Position numbers and translations under genes: made by a program. A stretch of DNA of 31,077 nt from Symsagittifera roscoffensis (Eukaryota; Xenacoelomorpha; Acoela; Convolutidae). A model generated the notes under the pieces. The model did no database searches and had not been told where the DNA came from. It saw nothing but the letters and a program-made list of their open reading frames with translations. Below are positions 10,610 to 20,270 of the stretch, in pieces; position 1 is the stretch's first letter, and the number at the start of each line of letters is the position of its first letter. The stretch is taken from the NCBI RefSeq assembly GCF_963678635.1, contig NC_087066.1:66501277-66532353 (forward strand), written 5' to 3'.

Positions 10610-11485
10610 ACAACAATTTTGTTATCTGGAGCTCATACGGTTGCTAGATGGGTTATAGCAGAAACTTAAGCAAGAAGAACACTAAAAACTAATTGTCTCT
10701 GAGTTTGTTTTGAAAGGTATCTGAAATGAACTGGTCCTAATTCTAATCAAGGTTTCGTACGACGGCTTCCGCGCTGGATCCAAAACAAAAAAAAAACAGA
10801 CAAACAGTTAGTCTCGAACAGCAAAAATCTCAAAAGTTAATTTCCAGGCCTTGATTTATTTGTTCAGGTATTTTATCGATAATTTTCGTTAAAAAATTAT
10901 CATTTTTGTTTGCTTGAGAAAAAAAGTGAAATGAACAAAACAGATTTACCAGTAATTTTATTGTCTAAAAACCTCGAAAAAAATCTAAGAATGACATTGA
11001 TTTTTTTATAGCAAACACTTTTCACGAGAGAGTACTTCAAAATTTATAGGCAAAAAAATGCTCCTGAGGTTTATGGAAACCTATTTTTGCTTCATTTGAT
11101 TAGAAAAGTCAGTTTTCATCTGTTTTTTCTCATCTACCTTGAGCGAAACATCAGGAAAATTAAATAAAACATGGAAGTCAGGTCATTAAAGTTTTCCAAA
11201 CTAGACGTTTTTGTTTGAATTTCTCTGGAAACGACCAGGCGATGAAATTTTGATTTGGACTCGCAATTTTGAAGTGCAATTTTGAATTCTACCATGATAT
11301 GTATTTCCTTTTTCTTCTCTTTTTCTGCTCAAATTATGCAGAACAAAGTTAACAGTTTTCAAAAACTAGTATTGAAGAGTGTTGGAAGAATCTTCTGCAA
11401 AGATTGGATTTTGTTCTCAATTTCCTTCAACGGGAAGCAGTCATTCGACGAACTTCCAGCTGGTTTGTAACAATTCTCAAAATGA

Positions 11486-11531
11486 AAACCTCAGTAAGAA
11501 AACTAAGTAAACCTCAGTAAGAAAACTAAGT
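11486..11531. repeat. 23-bp tandem duplication at the family I/II switch
   Basis: AAACCTCAGTAAGAAAACTA plus AGT occurs twice head to tail (11486-11508 and 11509-11531). Left of it the DNA is family I; right of it, starting in AAGAAAACTAAGTAAAACTTGG, it is family II. It marks a recombination joint. Confidence 0.85.
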
Positions 11532-12060
11532 AAAACTTGGAAGTCAGTTTTTTAAAAATCTCATGACTGGAACTTTTTGTCCGACTTCTTCTCAATCCAA
11601 TTCAATAGAAAACACCAAGAAAAATAAGTAAAACTGGGAAGTCAGGTATTTAAAAAATTCCAACACTTGAAATTTTTGTTTAAAATTACATGACAGTGAC
11701 CTAGTGATTGAATTCTAATCTAAGACTCACCTTTAGGAATGGCAACCCTAAACTCTACGCTAGTGTTTTTTCAGTTTTTGTTAGTTTTTTTCGCACACTA
11801 TAAATTAAGCAAAATAAATTGATTAATTTTCAGAAAGTAGTATGGAACCTTTTTGAAATAAACTTTTTCAAAAAAGGGATATGCTCAAACTTGTTACAGC
11901 TGTAAGAAGTTATTTGATTAAATTCCGGCTGTTTTTTCACAATTCTCAATCAGAAACTTATATTCTAGAATCAAGAAATTTCAATGATTTTTTTATCTTG
12001 AGCTCAAACGTTTGCAAGAAGGGTTATAACAAGATTTAAGCAAGGAAAACAGGAAAAAAA
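11519..12060. repeat. Family II half-monomer matching 17340-17881
   Basis: About 540 bp appear identical or nearly so to 17340-17881 at an offset of 5,821 bp. Shared subtype marks are AAAAATCTCATGACTGG, TTTTTGTTAGTTTTTTTCGC and ATAAATTAAGCAAAATAAAT. After AGGAAAAAAA the two differ (ACTTATTG versus ATAATTG). The match shows that this joint was made from a recent copy of the right part of the family II array. Confidence 0.8.
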
Positions 12061-12132
12061 ACTTATTGTCTCTGAATTTGCAGTAAAAGTTATCTGACAC
12101 CAATTGGTTTAAAACCTAACCAGTGTTTTTTG

Positions 12133-13020
12133 GTCGGCTTCCTCGCTCAATCTAAATCAAAAAACGCAGAAAAACACTTATTCTCGAACAGCAAAAATCT
12201 CAAAAGTTAAATTCGAAGCCTCGAGTTTATTAATCGGGTGTCTTATTGATATTTTTTGTTAAAAGTTTATCATTTTTTTTTGGTTTGGATGAAAAAGAAT
12301 TGAAAAAAAAAGGTAACAAGACGTAGGATGTCATTGAATTTGATTGTGACAACCATTTTTCACCCCGATAATTCAACAGATATTACTTGTAAAAAGATAC
12401 GCAAAAGATGCACCTAAAGTTTCTGAAAACTTGTTTTTGCTGAATTTGATCAGAAAAATTCTTTCTGCATGACTTCTTATCAATCCAATTCAATGGAAAA
12501 CACCAGGAAAACTAAGGAAAACTTGGAATTCAGGTGTTTAAAAAGTTCCAACACTGGAATTTTTTGTTTAAAATTCCATGACTGACATGGTAATTAAAAT
12601 CTAATCTGAGACTCACATTATGGAAGTGCAACCCTTAATTCTACGATTGTTTTTTTTGTCAATTTTTGTTCTTTTTTTTCGTACAATATAAATTATGCAA
12701 AACACATTGACTAGTTTTCAAAAACTAGTATGGAACTTTTTTGAAAAAAGCTTATTCAAAGAGTGGATTTGCTCAAACTTCTTACAGCTGTAAGAAGTTA
12801 TTTGATAAAATTCCGGCTGTTTTTTCACAATTCTCAATCAGACCCTAAATACTAGAATCAAGAAATTTTACTGATTTTTTTTATCTTGTGCTTAAACGTT
12901 TGCAAAAAGTGTTATAAGAAAGATTTAAGCAAGGAAAACAAGAAACCAAAAATTGTCTCTGAAACTTTACGGAAAGATATCTGACAGCAACTGAATTTAA
13001 ATCTAATCAGAGTTTTGTAC
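12133..13020. repeat. Family II monomer 1
   Basis: 888 bp. It differs from its neighbours in having GTCGGCTTCCTCG as landmark, ACGTAGGATGTCATTG instead of the CAAACAGG block, and a stem-loop at 12711-12728 with 8-base arms CTAGTTTT and AAAACTAG. It contains a perfect CAGCTG-centred palindrome at 12776-12799. Repeated at 21080-21967. Confidence 0.85.
12776..12799. repeat. Perfect 24-bp palindrome
   Basis: The left half AACTTCTTACAG is followed directly by its reverse complement CTGTAAGAAGTT, giving a centre CAGCTG. A CAGCTG core is an E-box type site for bHLH proteins, and a hairpin or cruciform is also possible; neither role is shown. Confidence 0.85.
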
Positions 13021-13948
13021 GACGGCTTTCTCGTTCAATCCATATAAAAAAAGCAAAATAAAAACATTTACTCTCAGGCAGCAAAAAACTCAAAAAAATT
13101 AATTTTGAGGCCTAGTTTTTTCCGGGTATTTTATTGATAATTATCGTTCAAACTCTATCAATTTTCTTGGCTTGGATGGAAAAAAGATTTGAAAAAGTTT
13201 CGTAACCAGTGGTTTTTGTGTCAGAAAACCTCAAACAGGAAAAAAAAATCAAAGACTATGATTGAATTTGCTTAATGACATTCACTTTTCACTTCGAGAA
13301 ACCAACAGATGGTACTTGATTAGGGATACGCGAAAAAATGCTCCTGAAGTTTCTGGAAACTTGCTTTTGCTTTAATTGATTAGAAAAAATCACTTTTGTC
13401 CGATTCTTTTCTCAATCCAGTTTAAGCGTAACATCAAGAAAACTAAGTAAAACTTGGAAGTCAGGTTTTTAAAAATCCCATGACTGGAACTTTTTGTCCA
13501 ACTTCTTCTCAATCCAATTCAATGGAAAACACCAAGAAAAATAAGTAAAACTGGGAAGTCAGGTATTTAAAAAATTCCAACACTTGAAATTTTTTTTTTT
13601 AAATTACATGACAGTGACTTAGTGATTGAATTCTAATCTAAGACTCACCTTTAGGAATGGCGACCCTAAATTCTACGCTAGTGTTTTTTCAGTTGATTTG
13701 CTCAAACTTCTTACAGCTGTAAGAAGTTATTTGATAAAATTCCGGCTGTTTTTTCACAATTCTCAATCAGACCCTAAATACTAGAATCAAGAAATTTTAC
13801 TGATTTTTTTTATCTTGTGCTCAAACGTTTGCAAAAAGTGTTATAAGAAAGATTTAAGCAAGGAAAACAAGAAACCAAAAATTGTCTCTGAAACTTTACG
13901 GAAGATATCTGACAGCAACTGAATTTAAATCTAATCAGAGTTTTGTAC
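13021..13948. repeat. Family II monomer 2 (short type)
   Basis: 928 bp. In the short type the sequence jumps from GTGTTTTTTCAGTT to GATTTGCTCAAACTTC, so about 104 bp of the long type are missing, including CACACTATAAATTATGC and TAATTTTCAGAAAGTAG. A perfect palindrome lies at 13705-13728. Repeated at 21968-22895. Confidence 0.88.
13705..13728. repeat. Perfect 24-bp palindrome
   Basis: Same palindrome as at 12776, 929 bp downstream. Confidence 0.85.
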
Positions 13949-14870
13949 GACGGCTTTCTCGTTCAATCCATATAAAAAAAGCAAAATAAAAACATTTAGT
14001 CTCAGGCAGCAAAAAACTCATCATTAATGTTGAGACCTCGTTTTTTCCGGGTATTTTATTGATAATTAATGTTCAAACTATCATTTTTCTTGGCTTGGAT
14101 GGAAAAAAGATTTGAAAAAGTTTCGTAACCAGTGGTTTTTGTGTCAGAAAATCTCAAACAGGAAAAAAAATCTAAGACTATGATTGAATTTGCTTAATGA
14201 CATTCACTTTTCACTTCGAGAAACCAACAGATGGTACTTGATTAGGGATACGCGAAAAAAGGCTCCTGAAGTTTCTGGAAACTTGCTTTTGCTTTAATTG
14301 ATTAGAAAAAATCACTTTTGTCCGATTCTTTTCTCAATCCAGTTTAAGCGTAACATCAAGAAAACTAAGTAAAACTTGGAAGTCAGGTTTTTAAAAATCC
14401 CATGACTGGAACTTTTTGTCCGACTTCTTCTCAATCCAATTCAATGGAAAACACCAAGAAAAATAAGTAAAACTGGGAAGTCAGGTATTTAAAAAATTTC
14501 AACACTTGAAATTTTTTTTTTTTAAATTACATGACAGTGACTTAGTGATTGAATTCTAATCTAAGACTCACCTTTAGGAATGGCAACCCTAAATTCTACG
14601 CTAGTGTTTTTTCAGTTGATTTGCTCAAACTTCTTACAGCTGTAAGAAGTTATTTGATAAAATTCCGGCTGTTTTTTCACAATTCTCAATCAGACCCTAA
14701 CTACTAGAATCAAGAAATTTTACTGATTTTTTTTCTTGTGCTCAAACGTTTGCAAAAAGTGTTATAAGAAAGATTTAAGCAAGGAAAACAAGAAACCAAA
14801 AATTGTCTCTGAAACCTTACGGAAAGATATCTGACAGCAACTGAAATTAAATCTAATCAGAGTTTTGTAC
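13949..14870. repeat. Family II monomer 3 (short type)
   Basis: 922 bp, almost the same as monomer 2, with CTCATCATTAATGTTGAG in place of the AAAAAAATTAATTTTGAG variant. The ~104-bp deletion is shared, so one deleted monomer was amplified. Repeated at 22896-23817. Confidence 0.88.
14628..14651. repeat. Perfect 24-bp palindrome
   Basis: Third exact copy in the first array, 923 bp after the one at 13705. Confidence 0.85.
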
Positions 14871-15903
14871 GACGGCTTTCTCGTTCAATCCGTATAAAAA
14901 AAGCAAAATAAAAACATTTACTCTCAGGCAGCAAAAAACTCAAAAAAATTAATTTTGAGGCCTCGTTTTTTTCCGGGTATTTTATTGATAATTTTCGTTC
15001 AAACTCTATCAATTTTCTTGGCTTGGATGGAAAAAAGATTTGAAAAAGTTTCGTAACCAGTGGTTTTTGTGTCAGAAAACCTCAAACAGGAAAAAAAATC
15101 TAAGACTATGATTGAATTTGCTTAATGGCATTCACTTTTCACTTCGAGAAACCAACAGATGGTACTTGATTAGGGATACGCGAAAAAAGGCTCCTGAAGT
15201 TTCTGGAAACTTGCTTTTGCTTTAATTGATTAGAAAAAATCACTTTTGTCCGCTTCTTTTCTCAATCCAGTTTAAGCGTAACATCAAGAAAACTAAGTAA
15301 AACTTGGAAGTCAGTTTTTTAAAAATCCCATGACTGGAACTTTTTGTCCGACTTCTTCTCAATCCAATTCAATAGAAAACACCAAGAAAAATAAGTAAAA
15401 CTGGGAAGTCAGGTTTTTAAAAAATTCCAACACTTGAAATTTTTGTTTAAAATTACATGACAGTGACTTAGTGATTGAATTCTAATCTAAGACTCACCTT
15501 TAAGAATGGCAACCCTAAATTCTACGCTAGTGTTTTTTCAGTTTTTGTTCTTTTTTTTCGCACACTATAAATTATGCAAATTAAATTGATTAATTTTCAG
15601 AAAGTAGTATGGAACCTTTTTGAAAAAAAAACTTTTTCAAAAAAAGGATATGCTCAAACTTGTTACAGCTGTAAGAAGTTATTTGATTAAATTCCGGCTG
15701 TTTTTTCACAATTCTCAGTCAGAAACCTATATTCTAGAATCAAGAAATTTTAACGATTTTTTTATCTTGAGCTCAAACGTTTGCAAGAAGGGTTATAACA
15801 AAGATTTAAGCAAAGAAAACAGGAAAAAAAAATAATTGTCTCTGATTTTGTAAAGAAAGTTATCTGACAGCAACTGAATTTAAATCTAATCAGTGTTTTG
15901 TAC
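14871..15903. repeat. Family II monomer 4 (long type)
   Basis: 1,033 bp; the first long-type monomer. It contains TAATTTTCAG at 15591-15600 and the CAGCTG palindrome with one mismatch (ACTTG replacing ACTTC). Frames at 15620-15835 and 15893-16087 recur only in its 8.9-kb duplicate. Repeated at 23818-24850. Confidence 0.88.
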
Positions 15904-16930
15904 TACGGCTTCCTCGTTCAACCCATATCAAAAAAGCAAAATAAAAAAATTTAGTCTCAAGCAGCAAAAAACTCATAAGTTAATGTTGAGACCTCGTTTT
16001 TTTTCGGGTATTTTATTGATAATTTTTGTTCAAACTCTATCAATTTTCTTGGCTTTGATGGAAAAAAGATTTGGAAAAATTTCGTAACCAGTGGTTTTTG
16101 TGTCAGAAAACCTCAAACAGGAAAAAAATCTAAGACTATGATTGAATTTGCTTAATGACATTCACTTTTCACTTCGAGAAACCAACAGATGGTCCTTGAT
16201 TAGGGATACGCAGAAAAATGCTCCTGAAGTTTCTGGAAACTTGCTTTTGTTTTAATTGATTAGAAAAAATCACTTTTGTCCGATTCTTTTCTCAATCCAG
16301 TTTAAGCGTAACATCAAGAAAACTAAGTAAAACTTGGCAGTCAGCTTTAAAAATCCCATGACTGGAACTTTTTGTGCGACTTCTTCTCAATCCAATTCAA
16401 TGGAAAACACCAAGAAAAATAAGTAAAACTGAGAAGTCAGGTATTTAAAAATTTCCAACACTTGAAATTTTTGTTTAAAATTACATGACAGTGACCTAGT
16501 GATTTAATTCTAATCTAAGACTCACCTTTAGGAATGGCAACCCTAAATTCTACGCTAGTGTTTTTTCAGTTTTTGTTCGTTTTTTTTTTGCACACTATAA
16601 ATTATGCAAATTAAATTGATTAATTTTCAGAAAGTAGTATGGAACTTTTTTGAAATAAACTTTTTCAAAAAAGGGATATGGTCAAACTTGTTACAGCTGT
16701 AAGAAGTTATTTGATTAAATTCCGGCTGTTTTTTCACAATTCTCAATCAGAAACCTATATTCTAGAATCAAGAAATTTTAATGATTTTTTTTATCTTGAG
16801 CTCAAACGTTTGCAAGAAGGGTTATAACAAGATTTAAGCAAAGAAAACAGGAAAAAAAATTATTGTCTCTGAATTTGTAAGGAAAGTTATCTGACAGCAA
16901 CTGAATTTAAATCTAATCAGTGTTTTGTAC
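15904..16930. repeat. Family II monomer 5 (long type)
   Basis: 1,027 bp; landmark changed to TACGGCTTCCTCG. The segment GGCAGTCAGCTTTAAAAATCC is shorter than in its neighbours. Repeated at about 24851-25877. Confidence 0.88.
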
Positions 16931-17952
16931 TACGGCTTCCTCGTTCAACCCATATCAAAAAAGCAAAATAAAAACATTTAGTCTCAAGCAGCAAAAACTC
17001 ATAAGATAATGTTGAGACCTCGTTTTTTTCGGGTATTTTATTGATAATTTTTGTTCAAACTCTATCAATTTTCTTGGCTCTGATGGAAAAAAGATTTGGA
17101 AAATTTCGTAACCAGTGGTTTTTGTGTCAGAAAACCTCAAACAGGAAAAAAATCTAAGACTATGGTTGAATTTGGTTAATGACATTCACTTTTCACTTCG
17201 AGAAACCAACAGATGGTACTTGATTAGGGATACGCAAAAAAATGCTCCTGAAGTTTCTGGAAACTTGCTTTTGCTTTAATTGATTAGAAAAAATCACTTT
17301 TGTCCGCTTCTTTTCCCAATCCAGTTTAAGCGTAACATCAAGAAAACTAAGTAAAACTTGGAAGTCAGTTTTTTAAAAATCTCATGACTGGAACTTTTTG
17401 TCCGACTTCTTCTCAATCCAATTCAATAGAAAACACCAAGAAAAATAAGTAAAACTGGGAAGTCAGGTATTTAAAAAATTCCAACACTTGAAATTTTTGT
17501 TTAAAATTACATGACAGTGACCTAGTGATTGAATTCTAATCTAAGACTCACCTTTAGGAATGGCAACCCTAAACTCTACGCTAGTGTTTTTTCAGTTTTT
17601 GTTAGTTTTTTTCGCACACTATAAATTAAGCAAAATAAATTGATTAATTTTCAGAAAGTAGTATGGAACCTTTTTGAAATAAACTTTTTCAAAAAAGGGA
17701 TATGCTCAAACTTGTTACAGCTGTAAGAAGTTATTTGATTAAATTCCGGCTGTTTTTTCACAATTCTCAATCAGAAACTTATATTCTAGAATCAAGAAAT
17801 TTCAATGATTTTTTTATCTTGAGCTCAAACGTTTGCAAGAAGGGTTATAACAAGATTTAAGCAAGGAAAACAGGAAAAAAATAATTGTCTCTCAATTTGT
17901 AAGGAAAGTTATCTGACAGCAACTGAATTTAAATCTAATCAGTGTTTTGTAC
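16931..17952. repeat. Family II monomer 6 (long type)
   Basis: 1,022 bp. Its right part is the segment that also lies at 11519-12060. The minus-strand frame 16955-17185 recurs only in the 8.9-kb duplicate. Repeated at about 25878-26899. Confidence 0.88.
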
Positions 17953-18242
17953 TACGTCTTCCTCGTTCAACCCATATCAAAAAAGCAAAATAAAAACATT
18001 TAGTCTCAAGCAGCAAAAAACTCATAAGTTAAGGTTGAGACCTCGTTTTTTTCGGGTATTTTATTGATCATTTTTGTTCAAACTCTATCAATTTTCTTGG
18101 CTTTGATGGAAAAAAAGATTTGGAAAATTTTTGTAACCAGTGGTTTTTGTGTCAGAAAACCTCAAACAGGAAAAAAAATCTAAGTCTATGATTGAGTTTG
18201 CTTAATGACATTCACTTTTCACTTCGAGAAACCAACAGATGG
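17953..18242. repeat. Family II monomer 7, truncated
   Basis: This monomer stops at CAACAGATGGTAC, where others continue with TTGATTAGGGATACGC. Here it reads TATCAGCTTATG and enters non-monomer sequence. It is the right edge of the fresh array. Confidence 0.85.
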
Positions 18243-18800
18243 TACTATCAGCTTATGTCCATGTGCTTAAAGTTATGTTTACTATAGTTTTTTTTCATCA
18301 TTTAAAAACTATTTGCAACACAAAACTTCATTGCTCCAAATTTTTTTACCAAGAAAAGACATCATAAATAAACTGAATAACTTCAGTGTTTTGCAATTCA
18401 ATAGCTTGTTTGAAAAAATTTTCAGTCATTGTGAATTCAAAGTTCAAGTTGGTCACTTCAAGTTTTGTGATTCAACCAAAACATCTAATTTTAAATTGAA
18501 GCATGGTACTTTTCACTTCGAGAAACCAACAGATGATACTATCAGCTTATGTCCATGTGCTTGAAGTTATGTTTAATATAGTTTTTTTTTTCATCATTTA
18601 AAAACTATTTGCAACACAAAACTTCATTGCTCCAAATTTTTTTACCAAGAAAAGACATCATAAATAAACTGAATAACTTCAGTGTTTTGCAATTCAATAG
18701 CTTGTTTGAAAAAATTTTCAGTCATTGTGAATTCAAAGTTCAAGTTGGTCACTTCAAGTTTTGTGATTCAACCAAAACATCTAATTTTAAATTGAAGCAT
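18214..18800 (+). repeat. 294-bp tandem dimer at the array edge, copy 1
   Basis: Unit 1 (18214-18507) and unit 2 (18508-18800) match except for a few bases (GATGG/GATGA, CTTAAAG/CTTGAAG, GTTTACT/GTTTAAT) and one T-run length. Each unit is the last ~29 bp of the truncated monomer plus ~265 bp of other DNA, so the duplication happened after the array joined that DNA. The first 39 bp of the non-monomer part match 30111-30149 at 34 positions. Frames of 69-108 codons arise here from the dimer and change with T-run length, so I do not call them genes. Confidence 0.88.
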
Positions 18801-18960
18801 CAAAATTTTTTGACTTAAAACGAATGCCTTATGAATTTGAAGTTTTTTGATACAAGTGAAGCTTCCCAAATCATTTTGAAGTAGTTCAAATATGACAATC
18901 AAACTATTTGCCAAATCACCTTCTCACAAATCAGTTTATCAGTATTTTTCGATATTTTTC
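18801..18960. other. Short unclassified A+T-rich spacer
   Basis: About 160 bp after the dimer with no clear match to monomers. It contains GAAGTAGTTCAAATATGAC and TTTTTCGATATTTTTCAG. No gene seen. Duplicated at 27748-27907. Confidence 0.5.
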
Positions 18961-20270
18961 AGAGATTAAGGTTTGAATTTTTTTGTTTAAACTTCTGTGG
19001 AAGTGACTAGACGATAAAGTTCTACTTTTGGAATCACATCTTTGAAATGCAATTTTGAGCTCATGATAATTTTTTCTGTTTTTCATTTTTGTGTCTTCAC
19101 AAATCTGCGGAACACTTTGAACAGTGTCTAGCAAAGTATATAGAGTTAGGACTGTTTTTCATGAAAATTGTCATGAAAGTTCTTTTCTCGGGAAACTTAT
19201 TTTGATGAAATTCCAATTCGCTTATCACAAATCTCATCTGCAACTTTTTATTCTGGGATCATATTATCTCAACATTTTGATTATTAGATGAAAGTTTTGA
19301 GAGTAAGATAGATTCGAAGGTTTACGCAGTGGCAATTTCGGAAGAAAGGCAATTGTCTCTGAAATTAAAGAAATTTTTTTTGATATTAATAGGTTTAAAA
19401 CTGAACCAGCATTGTGTATGAGTGCTTTCTTGCGCAATGCAAAAAATGAAAATGAAAAAAAAAAACAATTATTCGAACAGAAAAAACTCAAATGCTAACT
19501 TTCGAGCTTTCGTTTTTGTTTTGCTGTTTTTTGGAAAAATAATTTTACTTGAAAAGTTCCACTTCTTAATGTTCGCTTTCTAATTAGGCATCTTTCTATT
19601 TAGTTTTTAGCCTTCGGATTGTTACTTCCTCAAATTCTGATTCATTCGGTCAATTTTTTCCATGCATTGACCTGATAGTAGCTTTAAAAAGGGAAGATTT
19701 TGAGAATTGAGATACTTTACAGCAATTTTCATATTAAGCTCATACGAAGTTTTCAGCAATGGAAACATAGAAAGAAAAGCAATTTAAACTGAACTGAAAG
19801 TGGAATGGTTTTGACAATAGTTTTGTTGAAAAGTGATGCATTTTTTAGGTTGACTGCTTCCTCCCTGATTGCAACATAAAAATCAATAAGCAATTGGTTT
19901 CGAAATGAAAAAAATCTCAAACGGTAGCTTTTAAGCTTCGAGTTTTAAAATATTGTTTTCTGGCAAAAGGGTTTAATTAAAAATTCCACATTTCAACTCC
20001 AGCTTTTTATGTGTGCATCGTTTTTAGTAGTCGGTGATTATTGTATTCTTGCCTACTTCAATTTTTGATTGGTCAGGTCAATTTTTCTTTAAATTTGTAT
20101 GATTATAGCTGAAAAAAAAATTATGCACAAAGTTTTAGACAGTTTTTAAAAAAAAACAGTTGGAACTTGGAAAAAGTCTTAAAAGATTTTTTTTCTAAAT
20201 TGAAAATTAATGCTTGTTTTCTTTCAGTGGGAAAAGGCTAATTTCAACATTGATTTTGCAAAGGCTTAGA
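18961..20270. repeat. Old, diverged monomer relics
   Basis: The order of monomer blocks is still readable but heavily mutated: GTTTAAACTTCTGTGGAAGTG, TTGGAATCACATCTTTGAAATG, CAATTGTCTCTGAAATTAAAG and TGAGTGCTTTCTTGCGCAATGC (a decayed landmark near 19420). A second decayed landmark, GACTGCTTCCTCCCTGATTGC, lies near 19851. Comparing GCTAACTTTCGAGC (19494) with GTAGCTTTTAAGC (about 19922), and TTCGGTCAATTTTTT with TCAGGTCAATTTTT, gives a period near 430 bp, about half the modern monomer. This is the ageing edge expected of an array that renews in its middle. No gene supported. Confidence 0.65.

Larger units (their letters stand above)
8821..10760. repeat. Family I monomer unit 8 with insert (compound)
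   Basis: 1,940 bp between landmarks; paralogue of unit 3. It carries the second copy of the 424-bp insert and the second copy of the quasi-palindrome. No gene seen. Confidence 0.75.
7259..11490. repeat. Higher-order repeat block B
   Basis: Second copy of the multi-monomer block at 1521-5712. Compared with A it keeps about 59 bp near 7620-7675 that A has lost, and it lacks 18 bp near 11025 where A has CCTGAGAAACAAAAAGAC. It ends at CAATTCTCAAAATG, after which the sequence leaves the A-like path. The frame at 11282-11470, equivalent to the 91-codon frame in A, is cut to 62 codons. Confidence 0.85.
10761..12132. repeat. Junction unit 9, family I to family II
   Basis: 1,372 bp between landmarks. 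The first ~730 bp are family I (GCGCTGGATCC subtype). After the short duplication at 11486-11531 the rest is family II and matches 17340-17881. It is a chimeric monomer. Confidence 0.75.
11519..18242 (+). repeat. Family II satellite array, first copy
   Basis: Head-to-tail monomers with landmarks at 12133, 13021, 13949, 14871, 15904, 16931 and 17953. Spacings are 888, 928, 922, 1,033, 1,027 and 1,022 bp. Adjacent monomers of one subtype are almost the same, so this is the freshest part of the array. Diagnostic strings are AACCAGTGGTTTTTGTGTCAG, CCAACAGATGGTACTTGATT and AGCGTAACATCAAGAAAACT. No frame is conserved across monomers. Confidence 0.9.

Noticed and set aside
15620-16087. 71- and 64-codon frames, identical at 24567-25034
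   Set aside because: Identical only because of the recent large duplication. Neighbouring monomers do not keep the frames, and the products are low-complexity K/F/N-rich strings.
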